64,000 bases of DNA from the NCBI RefSeq assembly GCF_009660225.1, contig NZ_CP045920.1, forward strand, positions 2,342,079 to 2,406,078, written 5' to 3'. The stretch's first letter is position 1. Each line of letters opens with the position of its first letter. Source of the stretch: Pseudactinotalea sp. HY158 (lineage in GTDB: Bacteria > Actinomycetota > Actinomycetes > Actinomycetales > Beutenbergiaceae). Shown here in pieces: positions 48,082 to 57,367 of the stretch. The notes under the pieces were generated by a model. The model was given only the letters and a program-made list of their open reading frames with translations. It did not search any database and was not told the DNA's origin. A program made the position numbers and the translations under genes.

Positions 48082-49272
48082 TCATCTGTGCGAGCCGGCG
48101 GCGATGAGGTCCCGCGCGCGGCCCCGCCCCCACTCCTCGATCTCCTCGAGCCCGACCAGGTCGAGTGCGGCGGCGTCGACGCCGTCGTGATCGTCGAGCA
48201 CGTGGGCGATGACCCGGGTGATCCCCGGGAAGGGGAGCCGCCCGGCCAGGAACGCGGCGACGCACTCCTCGTTGGCGGCGTTGAGCACGGCCGGATGCGA
48301 GGCCGAGGCCGACGCGGCGGCGCGGCACAGCCCGATCGCCGGGAAGGTGTCGGAGTCGACGGGTTCGAACGTCCACGTCGTCTCCTCCTCCCACCGGCAG
48401 GGCGGGACGAGGCCCGCGACGCGGTCCGGCCAGCCGAGGCCGAGCCCGATCGGCAGCCGCATGTCGGGCGGGGAGGCCAGCGCGGCGGTCGAGCCGTCGA
48501 CGAACTCGACCATCGAGTGCACGATCGACTGCGGATGCACGACCGTGGCGATCCGGTCGAGCGGCAGGTCGAAGAGCAGGTGCGCCTCGACGAGTCCCAG
48601 CCCCTGGTCGACGAGCGTGGCCGTGTTCGTGGCGACCGCCGGTCCCGTTCGCCGGGTCGGGTGGGCGAGGACCTGCTCGGGCGTCACCCCGCCCAACTCC
48701 TCCCGCGCGCGGCCGCGGAACGGCCCGCCCGAGGCCGTGAGCACGAGCCGGGCGACCTCCTCGGTACGGCCCGAACGCAGCACCTGGGCGATGGCGGAGT
48801 GCGCCGAGTCGACCGGCACGATCTGGTCGGGCCGGCTCCGGGCGGCCCGAACGAGCGCGCCCCCGGTGACGAGGGACTCCTTGTTGGCCAGGGCGACGGT
48901 CGATCCGGCACCCAGCGCGGCGAGCGTGGGCCCGAGCCCGACCGAGCCCGTGATCCCGTTGAGCACGACGTCCATGCCCGCACCCGCGATCCTCGTCGCC
49001 GCCTCGGCCCCCACGAGCACCTCCGGGCGGGCCGAGCGCCCGAGGTCGCGGCGGGCCCGGTCGAGCGCGTCCGCCGCCTCGGCGCGGTCGCCCCGGGCGA
49101 GGGCGAGCGCCTCGACCTCGAACCGGACCGCCTGCCGGGCCGCGAGCTCGAGGTTCGCCCCGCCGGCGGCCAGGGCCGTGAGCGTGAACCGATCCGGGTT
49201 GGCCGCAATGACCTCGAGGGTCTGGGTCCCGATGGATCCCGTGCTCCCGAGGAGTGTGACCGACCGGGTCAT
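48082..49272 (-). CDS. dxr: DXR-like protein with degraded active site
   Basis: The 396-residue protein has the full DXP reductoisomerase architecture: LLGSTGSIGTQTLEV (NADPH), ANKESLVTGG, TASGGPF, VHPQSIVHSMVEFVDGS and LNAANEECVAAFL. However, the metal site VDSEH reads VDSAH (Glu152 of the Escherichia coli enzyme to Ala), and the motif NWSMG...SAT..NKGLE reads TRRTG...TAT..DQGLG: Trp212 to Arg, Ser222 to Thr, Asn227 to Asp, Lys228 to Gln and the ligand Glu231 to Gly. It should not catalyse the MEP step. The frame is intact and its ATG overlaps the preceding TGA, so the protein may be kept for another role or be a recent relic. Confidence 0.85.
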   Translation of the reverse strand: MTRSVTLLGSTGSIGTQTLEVIAANPDRFTLTALAAGGANLELAARQAVRFEVEALALARGDRAEAADALDRARRDLGRSARPEVLVGAEAATRIAGAGMDVVLNGITGSVGLGPTLAALGAGSTVALANKESLVTGGALVRAARSRPDQIVPVDSAHSAIAQVLRSGRTEEVARLVLTASGGPFRGRAREELGGVTPEQVLAHPTRRTGPAVATNTATLVDQGLGLVEAHLLFDLPLDRIATVVHPQSIVHSMVEFVDGSTAALASPPDMRLPIGLGLGWPDRVAGLVPPCRWEEETTWTFEPVDSDTFPAIGLCRAAASASASHPAVLNAANEECVAAFLAGRLPFPGITRVIAHVLDDHDGVDAAALDLVGLEEIEEWGRGRARDLIAAGSHR

Positions 49273-49811
49273 TCGACGGCGAGGAGGATGTCGACGGCGC
49301 GGTCGAGGAACGCGTCCACCGGGCCCTCGTCGTAGGCGTGGGGCCGGCGCGCCGAGGCGAATGTGACCGTGCGCAGGTCCGTCGCGGACAGGGCCCGGCC
49401 CGAGTCGAAGTAGTCGACGAGCCGGTCGAGCACGGCGTCGACCCCGGCCCGGTCGTAGCCCCGCCCGCGCCGCGGCTGCGCGAACCGCTCCCCCGCGGGC
49501 CGGTTGAGCCGCGGGTAGAGCACGGTGGCGCGCTGGGCGACGTCCGCCATCCACGCGTCCTGGCCGTGCGTCTCCATGAAGGCGGTGCGCTCGCGCTGGA
49601 TGAACGCGTTCTCGAGCCGGTCGAGGGCGGCGTCCACCGCGCCCGGGCGATAACCGCCCCGGACCAGGTCGAACGCAGCCCGCCGGACGTCGTCCGCACT
49701 CATGCCGGTGCCGCCCTCGTAGGCGGCGCGCGCCTCGGCGAAGAACTCGTCGACCTGGGCGCGCTCGTAGCCCGTCGAGGTCCCGGACACCCGGGGGAAC
49801 ATCTGCGCCAT
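49269..49811 (-). CDS. DivIVA-domain protein
   Basis: The 180-residue protein contains three short DivIVA-like blocks: FPRVSGTSTGYERAQVDEFFAEARAAYE, AAFDLVRGGYRPGAVDAALDRLENAF and GYDRAGVDAVLDRLVDYF / YDEGPVDAFLDRAVDIL (key pattern G-Y-x3-x-VD-x-x-L/F). It lacks a long coiled coil, so it is not classic DivIVA/Wag31. It sits between rlmN and dxr, as in many actinomycetes. GAGGAG stands 7 nt before the ATG, which follows the rlmN TAG without a gap, and its TGA overlaps the dxr ATG. Function unknown. Confidence 0.85.
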   Translation of the reverse strand: MAQMFPRVSGTSTGYERAQVDEFFAEARAAYEGGTGMSADDVRRAAFDLVRGGYRPGAVDAALDRLENAFIQRERTAFMETHGQDAWMADVAQRATVLYPRLNRPAGERFAQPRRGRGYDRAGVDAVLDRLVDYFDSGRALSATDLRTVTFASARRPHAYDEGPVDAFLDRAVDILLAVE

Positions 49812-51032
49812 CTACTGCTCCTCGTCGCTCGCCGTGCCGGGCCGGTCGGCACCTGCCGGCGCGGCCGACTCCCGCACCTCCGCGGCCAGTTGTCCGCAGG
49901 CGCCGTCGATATCGCTGCCGCGGGTGTCCCGCACCGTGGTCGCGATGCCCGCATGCCGCAACCGTGCCACGAACTCCTCCTCCACGTGCTTCTCACTCGC
50001 CGTCCAGATCGAACCCGGGGTCGGATTGAGCGGGATCGGGTTGACGTGGGCCCAGCCGTGGCCGCGGTCGTTCAACTCCTTGCCGAGCAGGTCGGCGCGC
50101 CAGGCGTGGTCGTTCATGTCCTTGATGAGCGCGTACTCGATGCTCACGCGCCGGCCGGTCACCTCGAAGTAGTGGCGCGCCGCGTCGAGCGCCTCGCCGA
50201 CCTTCCAGCGCGAGTTGATCGGGATGAGCTCGTCGCGCAGCTCGTCGTCGGGGGCGTGCAGCGAGAGCGCGAGGGTCACGGGGATCCCCTCGTCCGCGAG
50301 CTTGCGCATCGCCGGCACGAGGCCCACGGTCGAGACCGTGATGTTGCGGGCGGACATGCCGAAGCCCTCGGGGCTCGGCGCGACCATCCGGCGCACGGCC
50401 GCCATGATCGACTTGTAGTTGGCCATCGGCTCGCCCATGCCCATGAACACGATGTTGCTCAGCCGGCTCGGCCCGCGCGCGAGCTCCCCGTCGCGGCACA
50501 TCCGGGCGGCCTGGCGCACCTGTTCGACGATCTCCGCGGGCGAGAGGTTGCGGGTCAGGCCCATCTGACCGGTCGCGCAGAACGGGCAGGCCATCCCGCA
50601 GCCGGCCTGGCTCGAGACGCACAGCGTGGCGCGATCGCGATACCCCATGAGCACGGATTCGACCTTGACCCCGTCGAACAGGCTCCACAGGGTCTTGACC
50701 GTGGCCCCGCCGTCCGCTTCGAGACGACGCACCTCGCCCAGGAGGTCGGGCACCAGTTCGTCGATGGCCGCCTCGCGCATCGCGGCCGGGATGTCGGTCA
50801 TGTCGGCCGCATCCCGGGTGAGATGCTCGAAGTAGTGGGTGGAGATCTGTCGGGCCCGGTAGCCGGGGAAACCGAGGTCGCGCAGGGCGGTGACGCGTTC
50901 GTCGAGGGTGAGGTCCGCCAGGTGCCGCGGCGGCTTGCCGCGGCGGGGCACGGAGAAGCTCAGGGTCGGCTTCGGGAGCGTCGCCTTCTCGTGGGCGGGC
51001 AGGACTTGGCGCTGGGAGGTCATTGCGGGCAT
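49812..51032 (-). CDS. rlmN: 23S rRNA (adenine2503-C2)/tRNA methyltransferase RlmN
   Basis: The 406-residue radical-SAM enzyme methylates A2503 of 23S rRNA and A37 of some tRNAs. The cluster motif is [14 protein letters not shown] (CxxxCxxC, about 145), with [20 protein letters not shown] near the N-terminus and the catalytic Cys in [10 protein letters not shown] near the C-terminus. The ATG at 51032 fits leaderless geometry (GAATCT 6 nt upstream); ATG 51023 is an alternative. It follows cdsA by 46 nt. Confidence 0.93.
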   Translation of the reverse strand: MPAMTSQRQVLPAHEKATLPKPTLSFSVPRRGKPPRHLADLTLDERVTALRDLGFPGYRARQISTHYFEHLTRDAADMTDIPAAMREAAIDELVPDLLGEVRRLEADGGATVKTLWSLFDGVKVESVLMGYRDRATLCVSSQAGCGMACPFCATGQMGLTRNLSPAEIVEQVRQAARMCRDGELARGPSRLSNIVFMGMGEPMANYKSIMAAVRRMVAPSPEGFGMSARNITVSTVGLVPAMRKLADEGIPVTLALSLHAPDDELRDELIPINSRWKVGEALDAARHYFEVTGRRVSIEYALIKDMNDHAWRADLLGKELNDRGHGWAHVNPIPLNPTPGSIWTASEKHVEEEFVARLRHAGIATTVRDTRGSDIDGACGQLAAEVRESAAPAGADRPGTASDEEQ

Positions 51033-51078
51033 TCTTTCAGATTCGCACTGCGGGTGCGGACCGGGCGGCGGCACACGG

Positions 51079-52146
51079 TCAGCCGCCGAGGGTGAGGAGC
51101 ATCGCGGTGAACACGACCGGGGCGGCGATGAGGATCGAGTCGACCCGGTCGAGGATCCCGCCGTGGCCGGGCAGGAGGGATCCCATGTCCTTGACCCCGA
51201 GGTCACGCTTGATGAGCGACTCGGACAGGTCGCCGAGGGTGGCCGCCGCGACCGCGACGGCGGCGAGCACGAGGCCCACGTACCAGGGGAGGTCGAGGAG
51301 GAAGAGCGCGCCGGCCACGCCGACGAGGCCGGCGAGCACGACGGATCCGGCGAAGCCCTCCCAGGACTTCTTCGGGCTGACGGTCGGGGCGAGGGGATGG
51401 CGGCCGTAGAGCACGCCCGCGATGTAGCCGCCCGTGTCGTTGGCGATGACGAGCGCGAGGAACACGAGCACGCGCTCGGGCCCCTGGGACTGGCCGAGCA
51501 TGAGTAGGAGGAAGCCGGCGAGGAAGGGGATGTAGGCCGCCGCGAGGATCGCCACGGTCGCGTCCCGCAGCGCGAGGGGGCCGCCGCCGTCGAGGACCCG
51601 CCAGATGAGCACTCCCCCGGCGGTGAGCACGAAGGCGACGAGCAGCGCCTCGGTGCCGGCGGTGTAGGCCGAGACGAGGATTCCCACGGCCCCGACCCAC
51701 AGCGGCGCCAGCGGGAGCTCGATGCCCCGGGTGCGCACCGCCCGCGAGAACTCCCACAGCCCGCCGAGGCAGCCCGCCAGCACGAGGGCCACGAAGCCCC
51801 ACGGCTTCGGCGGGGACCCGAACGGCACGAACAGTCCCACCCCGACCACCGCGATGAGCACCGCGGCCACCGCCAGCGCCGCGGGCAGGTTCCGGCCGGC
51901 CTTGCGCGGGGCCCGGGCAGTGGGCTCGGACGGGTCGGCGGGCCGGGTCGGGTCGGCGGGTCGAGTGGGGTCAGCCGGATCCGTGGGGTGTGCCGGGTCA
52001 GAGGGGTCGGGGTCAGAGGGATCGGCCGGATCGGTCGGCTCGGTCGGATCCGCCGGATCGGTCGGGTCGGCCGGATCGTGGGCACGTTCGGCCGCCCGCT
52101 CGGCGGCCCTGCGGTCGCGGCGGGTGGGGTGCCCCGATGCTGCCAT
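51079..52146 (-). CDS. cdsA: Phosphatidate cytidylyltransferase
   Basis: The 355-residue membrane enzyme makes CDP-diacylglycerol, the substrate of PgsA. It has about eight helices and the complete signature [28 protein letters not shown] (core [16 protein letters not shown]). Unusually, the N-terminus (about 22-75) is a Pro-Asp repeat, [15 protein letters not shown] and so on, predicted disordered. CGGAGG lies about 6 nt before the ATG at 52146. The gene follows frr in the conserved pyrH-frr-cdsA order. Confidence 0.93.
   Translation of the reverse strand: MAASGHPTRRDRRAAERAAERAHDPADPTDPADPTEPTDPADPSDPDPSDPAHPTDPADPTRPADPTRPADPSEPTARAPRKAGRNLPAALAVAAVLIAVVGVGLFVPFGSPPKPWGFVALVLAGCLGGLWEFSRAVRTRGIELPLAPLWVGAVGILVSAYTAGTEALLVAFVLTAGGVLIWRVLDGGGPLALRDATVAILAAAYIPFLAGFLLLMLGQSQGPERVLVFLALVIANDTGGYIAGVLYGRHPLAPTVSPKKSWEGFAGSVVLAGLVGVAGALFLLDLPWYVGLVLAAVAVAAATLGDLSESLIKRDLGVKDMGSLLPGHGGILDRVDSILIAAPVVFTAMLLTLGG
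51926..52080 (-). repeat. Degenerate GGXTCG-rich tandem repeat coding the CdsA Asp-Pro tail
   Basis: About fifteen diverged 6-12-bp units such as GGATCGGTC/GGGTCGGCC encode repeated Asp-Pro-Ala/Thr. They stay in frame and could vary in number. Confidence 0.6.
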
Positions 52147-52174
52147 GGACGCCTCCGGTTCTCCTCGGTGGCCC

Positions 52175-52732
52175 TCAGACCTCGAGGAGTTCCTTCTCCT
52201 TGCCGGCGAGCATCGAGTCGATGAGGTCGACGTGCTTCTTGGTCAGGGCGTCGAGCTCGGACTGGGCGCGGTTCACCTCGTCCTCACCGGCGTCGCCGTC
52301 CTTGCCGATGCGGTCGAGCTCCTCCTTGGCGCGGCGGCGGATATTACGCACGGAGACCCGGGCGTCCTCCCCCTTGGTCTTGGCCATGCGCACGTACTCG
52401 CGGCGGCGCTCCTCGGTCAGGGCGGGCAGCACGACCCGGATGACCTGGCCGTCGTCCGAGGGGTTGACCCCCAGGTCCGATTCGCGCAGGGCCTTGCGCA
52501 CGCCGTCCATGGCCGACTTGTCGAACGGGCTGATGAGCACCGTGCGGGCCTCCGGGATGGTGAGCGAGGCGAGCTGCTGCAGCGGCGTCGGGGCACCGTA
52601 GTAGTCGACCAGGATCTTGTTGAACATCCCGGCGTTCGCGCGGCCGCTGCGGATCCCGGAGAGATCCTCACGAGCGACGTCGACGGCCTTGTCCATCTTC
52701 TCTTCGGCTTCGAAGAGGGCTTCGGTGATCAC
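52175..52732 (-). CDS. frr: Ribosome-recycling factor
   Basis: The 185-residue factor splits post-termination ribosomes with EF-G. Characteristic parts are [29 protein letters not shown] (core [14 protein letters not shown]), [22 protein letters not shown] and [30 protein letters not shown] stands before the GTG at 52732. pyrH lies 46 nt upstream. Confidence 0.97.
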   Translation of the reverse strand: MITEALFEAEEKMDKAVDVAREDLSGIRSGRANAGMFNKILVDYYGAPTPLQQLASLTIPEARTVLISPFDKSAMDGVRKALRESDLGVNPSDDGQVIRVVLPALTEERRREYVRMAKTKGEDARVSVRNIRRRAKEELDRIGKDGDAGEDEVNRAQSELDALTKKHVDLIDSMLAGKEKELLEV

Positions 52733-52778
52733 GGTGCTCCTCGGGGGTTGTGTTGGGTGGGCTGGGTGGGCGGTGCGT

Positions 52779-53516
52779 TCAGGCGGCGGAGACCAGGGTG
52801 CCGATCGGTTCCCCGAGCAGCGCCTTGGTCACGTTGCCGGGCTCGCTCATTCCGAACACCCGCATCCGCAGTCCATTGTCGCGGCAGAGTGCGAAGGCGG
52901 TCGAATCCACCACGCGCAGGTCGCGCTGCATCGCCTCGTCGAACGTGATGGTGTCGAGTCGGCGGGCGTCGGGATCGACCCGTGGGTCGGCGGTGTAGAC
53001 GCCGTCCACGCCGTTCTTTCCCACGAGCACCTCGTCGCACCGGACCTCGAGCGCGCGCTGGATCGCGACGGTGTCGGTCGAGAAGTACGGCAGCCCGGCT
53101 CCGGCCCCGAAGACGACCGCGCGCCCCTTCTCGAGGTGGCGGATGGCGCGCAGCGGGATATAGGACTCGGCGACCTGGCCCATCGTGATCGCGGTCTGCA
53201 CGCGGGTGGAGACCCCGGCCTTCTCGAGGAAGTCCTGCAGCGCGAGGGAGTTCATGACCGTGCCGAGCATGCCCATGTAGTCGGCGCGGGCCCGGTCCAT
53301 GCCGTGCTGGCTCAGCTGCGCGCCGCGGAAGAAGTTGCCGCCGCCGACCACGATCGCGACCTGGATCCCGGCGGCCATCGCCTCGGCGATCTCGCGGGCC
53401 ACGCCCTGGACCACCTCGGGGGCGAGCCCGATGCTGCCGCCTCCGAAGACCTCACCGGACAGTTTGAGCAGGACTCGGCGGGGGGCCGAGGGGGTCGGGC
53501 TGAGCTGGCTGGTCAT
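52779..53516 (-). CDS. pyrH: Uridylate kinase
   Basis: The 245-residue UMP kinase has the amino-acid-kinase fold: [45 protein letters not shown], and [28 protein letters not shown] (core [12 protein letters not shown]). The ATG at 53516 is used because GAGG lies 4-5 nt upstream; the longer frame has no support. A strong hairpin separates it from tsf. Confidence 0.95.
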   Translation of the reverse strand: MTSQLSPTPSAPRRVLLKLSGEVFGGGSIGLAPEVVQGVAREIAEAMAAGIQVAIVVGGGNFFRGAQLSQHGMDRARADYMGMLGTVMNSLALQDFLEKAGVSTRVQTAITMGQVAESYIPLRAIRHLEKGRAVVFGAGAGLPYFSTDTVAIQRALEVRCDEVLVGKNGVDGVYTADPRVDPDARRLDTITFDEAMQRDLRVVDSTAFALCRDNGLRMRVFGMSEPGNVTKALLGEPIGTLVSAA

Positions 53517-53557
53517 GGCACCTCGCAGGTCGTGGGGATACTCGTCGACGTTACACA

Positions 53558-53594
53558 ATGGCCCCGCCCCAACGACTAGGTGGGACGGGGCCAT
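53558..53594 (-). terminator. Terminator after tsf
   Basis: Arms 53558-53571 and 53581-53594 pair over 14 bp with one mismatch and a 9-nt loop, beginning 10 nt after the tsf stop, so rpsB-tsf forms its own transcription unit. Confidence 0.75.
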
Positions 53595-53603
53595 CGTGGT
53601 CGA

Positions 53604-54443
53604 TCAGGAGCCGACGCGGAAACGCTCGAAGCCGGTGACGGTGCCGCCCGCTTCGGTGACGATCTGGCCGACGGACTTCTTCGGGTCCTTGGCGAAGGCC
53701 TGGTCGAGGAGCACGTGCTCCTTGTAGAAGCCGTTCATGCGGCCCTCGATGATCTTCGGCAGGGCGGCCTCGGGCTTGCCCTCGTTGCGGGCGGTCTCCT
53801 CGGCGATGCGACGCTCGTCCGCGACCTGATCGGCCGGAACCTCCTCGCGCGTGAGGTAGGCGGGCGAGTACGCGGCGATGTGCATCGCCACGTCCTTGGC
53901 CACGGCCTCACCGGCGGCGTCGGTCGCGACGAGCACGCCGACCTGCGGGGGCAGGTCCTTGTTCGTGCGGTGCAGGTACGAGGTGACCTTCTCGCCGGCG
54001 ACGCGGGCGACGCGACGCACGACGATCTTCTCGCCGAGGGTGGCGGCCTGCTCGTCCACGACGGTGCCCACGGGCTTGCCGTCCGAGTCCGCGGCGAGGA
54101 GCGCCTCGAGGTCACCCGCACCGGAGGTCACGGCGGCCTCGAGCACCCGGTCGGCGAGCGCGATGAACACCTCGTTCTTCGCCACGAAGTCGGTCTCGGA
54201 GTTCACCTCGACCATGACGCCGGTCTCGCCGGCCTCGCTCGGGTTGATCGACGTGGCCACGAGGCCGTCCGAGGTCGCACGCCCCTCGCGCTTGGCAACG
54301 CCCTTGAGGCCCTTGACGCGGATGATCTCCAGCGCCTTCTCCTTGTCGCCGGCCGCCTCGTCGAGCGCCTTCTTCACGTCCATCATGCCCGCGCCGGTGG
54401 ATTCGCGCAGTGCGGAGATGTCAGCGACGGTGTAATTCGCCAT
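53604..54443 (-). CDS. tsf: Elongation factor Ts
   Basis: The 279-residue nucleotide-exchange factor for EF-Tu has LRESTGAGMMDVKKAL (UBA-like N-terminus), GLKGVAKREGR and the NSETDFVAKN motif (about 80) with the contact residues Thr-Asp-Phe. It follows rpsB as in nearly all bacteria. A purine-rich AAGGA lies rather far (about 15 nt) before the ATG at 54443. Confidence 0.96.
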   Translation of the reverse strand: MANYTVADISALRESTGAGMMDVKKALDEAAGDKEKALEIIRVKGLKGVAKREGRATSDGLVATSINPSEAGETGVMVEVNSETDFVAKNEVFIALADRVLEAAVTSGAGDLEALLAADSDGKPVGTVVDEQAATLGEKIVVRRVARVAGEKVTSYLHRTNKDLPPQVGVLVATDAAGEAVAKDVAMHIAAYSPAYLTREEVPADQVADERRIAEETARNEGKPEAALPKIIEGRMNGFYKEHVLLDQAFAKDPKKSVGQIVTEAGGTVTGFERFRVGS

Positions 54444-54524
54444 AAGTATTGGTCCGATCCTTCGAATCGACGGTGGTGGTCTCAGGCCTGGTCGGTCTGG
54501 TCGGTCGCCTCGACGGCGGCCTCC

Positions 54525-55454
54525 TCAACTGCGGTCGCCTCGACTGCGGCCTCCGCGGCGGCGGTCTCCGCCGACGGGGACGGGGCGGCGTCGGCGGCAC
54601 GGGGGGTCGGCCGCATCGGCGGCGGCGTCCGCGACCTCGGCCTTGGCCTCCTCGGGAGCCTCGGCGGCCTTCGCGGCCTCCTCGCTCTCGTGAGCGGCGA
54701 GCAGTTCGCGCTCCCACTCGGCCAGCGGCTCGGCCTCGGACTCGCCGCGCTTGCCCGCACCGGCGGACCGGGCCACGAGGCCCTCGGCCGCGCCGTCGGC
54801 GATCACGCGCGTGAGCAGCGAGACCGCCCGGATCGCGTCGTCGTTACCCGGGATCGGGAAGTCGACCTCGTCCGGGTCGCAGTTGGTGTCGAGGATCGCG
54901 ACGACCGGGATGTTGAGCTTGCGCGCCTCGGCGACGGCGAGGTGCTCCTTCTTGGTGTCGACGATCCAGACGGCGGAGGGCACCTTGGCCATGTCGCGCA
55001 CGCCGCCGAGGGTGCGGGCGAGCTTGTCCCGCTCGCGGCGCTGCATGAGCAGTTCCTTCTTGGTGAACGCGGAGGAGGCCACGTCGTCGAAGTCGACCTC
55101 CTCGAGCTCCTTGAGGCGCTGGAGGCGCTTGTTGACCGTGCCGAAGTTCGTGAGCATTCCGCCCAGCCAGCGCTGGTTCACGAACGGCATGCCGACGCGG
55201 GTGGCCTGCTCGGCGACCGCCTCCTGGGCCTGCTTCTTCGTGCCCACGAAGAGGATGGTGCCGCCGTGGGCGACCGTCTCCTTGACGAATTCGTAGGCCC
55301 GGTCGATGTCCGCGAGGGACTTCTGCAGGTCGATGATGTAGATGCCGTTGCGCTCGGTGAAGATGAAGCGCTTCATCTTCGGGTTCCAGCGACGGGTCTG
55401 GTGTCCGAAGTGGACACCGCTCTCCAGCAGTTGACGCATGGTGACGACGGCCAT
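54525..55454 (-). CDS. rpsB: 30S ribosomal protein S2, C-terminal frameshift
   Basis: Residues 1-255 are normal S2: [41 protein letters not shown] and [24 protein letters not shown] (core [15 protein letters not shown]). The tail is Ala/Glu-rich until a run of six G (54601-54606, six C in the coding strand), after which the frame turns into Arg-rich nonsense and stops at 54525. Removing one C continues an Ala/Glu-rich tail ending ATDQTDQA at 54482. A homopolymer error is likely; the essential part is intact. AAAGGA lies about 7 nt before the ATG. Confidence 0.9.
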   Translation of the reverse strand: MAVVTMRQLLESGVHFGHQTRRWNPKMKRFIFTERNGIYIIDLQKSLADIDRAYEFVKETVAHGGTILFVGTKKQAQEAVAEQATRVGMPFVNQRWLGGMLTNFGTVNKRLQRLKELEEVDFDDVASSAFTKKELLMQRRERDKLARTLGGVRDMAKVPSAVWIVDTKKEHLAVAEARKLNIPVVAILDTNCDPDEVDFPIPGNDDAIRAVSLLTRVIADGAAEGLVARSAGAGKRGESEAEPLAEWERELLAAHESEEAAKAAEAPEEAKAEVADAAADAADPPCRRRRPVPVGGDRRRGGRSRGDRS

Positions 55455-55646
55455 GGCTCGTCCTTTCACGGCGCGGATCGCTCCGCGCGTATTCGGTTGA
55501 CTCTTCGCAGGCCGGCCGGCCGTGCGAACCTGGTGCTCACGTGGGAGGGCACCGATGGAATCGGACCTCGCCCTCCGCACCCGCTGACGCGGTCGGGAGC
55601 ACGCGATGTCAGTCGGCGACCCGAGGGCCGTCCGACTGCACCCCAT

Positions 55647-55652
55647 ATCGTA
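55647..55652 (-). promoter_or_regulatory. Likely -10 of the rpsB-tsf operon
   Basis: TACGAT on the minus strand would start transcription near 55640 and give a leader of about 185 nt before the S2 start. No clear -35 was found. The long leader could hold an S2 autoregulatory element, not identified here. Confidence 0.4.
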
Positions 55653-55778
55653 CCGGATCGTCCGGGGCCGCTGCCATGCGCGGCCGAACCCGGAGCGTGC
55701 GACGACGGTCACGTTCTCCCGCCCTCGTTCCCGCGCCCACGCCGAGGCCCATACCCGTGCCCGTGCCCGTGCCCAGGC

Positions 55779-55820
55779 AAGGACACGTCCGCGCAAGGAC
55801 GTGTCCTTGTAAAGACACGT
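55779..55820. repeat. Two overlapping, mutually exclusive hairpins
   Basis: AAGGACACGTCC (55779-55790) pairs perfectly with its complement at 55797-55808 over a 6-nt loop. The right arm contains ACGTGTC (55799-55805), which can instead pair with GACACGT (55814-55820). The whole 55660-56118 stretch between rpsB and xerC has no gene and is full of short repeats (CCCGTG runs, AAGGAC boxes). Confidence 0.6.
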
Positions 55821-55953
55821 TCGTGCAAGGACGCATCCAGGTCCACCGAACCGGCGCGCACCACCCGGGCCCACCCATCGGCCGCACGGGGCAGGCCGGG
55901 GGCGGGGGCGTGCGGGAACCGGTGGGAGCACCGGCTCGGCGGGCGTGCTGGGC

Positions 55954-56021
55954 CTGCGGGTGTACCGGGACTGCGGGTGTACCGGGACTGCGGGTGTACC
56001 GGGACTGCGGGTGTGCCGGGA
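55954..56021. repeat. 17-bp tandem repeat, four copies
   Basis: CTGCGGGTGTACCGGGA occurs at 55954, 55971 and 55988 exactly and at 56005 with one change, followed by a partial copy. It is intergenic, upstream of xerC. Confidence 0.85.
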
Positions 56022-56118
56022 CTGAGGGTCGGACTGGGCGGGTGGGTCGGGCCCGCGGGCATGCCGAGCCTGCCGGTCGGGCCTGCGTGTCGGACTGGGC
56101 GGGCGCCGGCCGACGCGG

Positions 56119-56124
56119 CAGGCT
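56119..56124 (+). promoter_or_regulatory. -10-like element for leaderless xerC
   Basis: CAGGCT lies 6 nt before the ATG at 56131 (one mismatch to TANNNT). Confidence 0.35.
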
Positions 56125-56130
56125 GGGGCC

Positions 56131-57342
56131 ATGGTCGCTCACGGTTCCGGCATTGCCGCGCGCGATCGGCTGCGTCCGGCCTCGCCGCGGACGCTGCTTC
56201 GCGCCCGGCCCGGGGATGAGCCGCTGCTCGCGGCCTTCGCGGCGACCCTGCTGCTGCGGCGCGGCCTGAGTGAGCACACCGCACGAAATTATCGGGCCGA
56301 CGTCATCTCGCTGCTGCTCTCCCTGCCCGCCGCCGGCGGGGACGGCGGGCGTGCCGCCATGGACAGCTCCGCGCGCGCCGCCGAGCCCCAGCGGCCCCAG
56401 CAGCCCCAGCAGGCCAGGGAGCCCCAGCGGCCCAGGGAGTCCCAGCAGCCCCGGCGGTCCGAGCAGACCGAGTCCGAGCAGTCCGAGCAGACCGAGCAGA
56501 CCGAGCAGTCCGAGCAGACCGTGCACACCGAGCAGACCGAGCAGCCAGGGGGGCCCAAGGAGCCGGTGGAGCACACGGATCTCGCGGCACTCGACCTCGC
56601 GGCGCTGCGCTCCTGGCTGGCCGGGCAGACCCAGGCCGGCCTGGCCCGGGCGACGCTCGCACGCCGGGCCGCGGCCGCACGCACGTTCAGCTCCTGGGCG
56701 CACGAGGAGGGTCTGCTCGCGCACGATCCGGCGCTGCGGCTGCAGGCTCCCCGGCCCGATCAGGTGCTGCCGACCGTGCTGAGCGAGGGCGAGGCCGAGT
56801 CGGTGCTCACCCGCGCCGAGGTCGAGGCCCGCGACGGCGGAGCGCCTCAGATCCGCGACTGGGCGGTGCTCGAGGTGCTGTACGCCAGCGGTGCCCGGGT
56901 GAGTGAGGTCGTCGGCCTCGACACCGACGACGTCGATCTCGACCAGCGCCTGCTGCGGGTGCTCGGAAAGGGCGGCAAGGAGCGGATGGTCCCGATCGGA
57001 GTGCCCGCGGCGCGCGCCCTGGCGGCCTGGCTCGCCCGGCGCGGGGACCTGGTCACCGCGGCCTCGGGCCCGGCCCTCTTCCTGGGCGCCCGAGGCGGAC
57101 GGTACGGCGCGCGGATGGTGCGCGACGTCGTCCATAGGATCGCGACGCGGGCGGGCGTGCGCGACATCGCCCCGCACGGCCTGCGGCACTCGGCCGCGAC
57201 GCACCTGCTCACCGGCGGCGCGGATCTGCGGGCGGTGCAGGAGGTGCTCGGGCACTCCTCGCTGCAGACGACCCAGCGGTACACGCACGTGAGCCCCGAA
57301 CGGCTGCGGGCGGTGTTCACCCAGGCACACCCGCGGGCGTGA
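56131..57342 (+). CDS. xerC: Tyrosine recombinase XerC with Gln/Glu-rich insertion
   Basis: The 403-residue recombinase acts with XerD at dif to resolve chromosome dimers. Catalytic residues are present: Arg in [12 protein letters not shown] (about 258), Lys in [10 protein letters not shown], His-x-x-Arg in [12 protein letters not shown], and the end [15 protein letters not shown] with His and nucleophile Tyr. The core-binding domain, which starts [27 protein letters not shown], is split by an insertion of about 80 residues (68-149) rich in Gln, Glu, Pro and Ser, including EQTEQ repeats. Normal XerC is near 300 residues. FtsK is encoded at 16364. Confidence 0.92.
   Translation: MVAHGSGIAARDRLRPASPRTLLRARPGDEPLLAAFAATLLLRRGLSEHTARNYRADVISLLLSLPAAGGDGGRAAMDSSARAAEPQRPQQPQQAREPQRPRESQQPRRSEQTESEQSEQTEQTEQSEQTVHTEQTEQPGGPKEPVEHTDLAALDLAALRSWLAGQTQAGLARATLARRAAAARTFSSWAHEEGLLAHDPALRLQAPRPDQVLPTVLSEGEAESVLTRAEVEARDGGAPQIRDWAVLEVLYASGARVSEVVGLDTDDVDLDQRLLRVLGKGGKERMVPIGVPAARALAAWLARRGDLVTAASGPALFLGARGGRYGARMVRDVVHRIATRAGVRDIAPHGLRHSAATHLLTGGADLRAVQEVLGHSSLQTTQRYTHVSPERLRAVFTQAHPRA
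56455..56545 (+). repeat. In-frame GAGCAGNCC tandem repeat in xerC
   Basis: About ten 9-bp units of the type GAGCAGACC/TCC encode Glu-Gln-Thr/Ser in the inserted segment. It looks like slippage-driven expansion. Confidence 0.75.
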
Positions 57343-57367
57343 GTCGCTCCGGCACGGCCGAGCACGG

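Noticed and set aside
55455..56130. tRNA gene or dif site in the rpsB-xerC gap
   Set aside because: No cloverleaf, no T-arm GTTC motif in context and no 28-bp dif-like sequence could be recognised.
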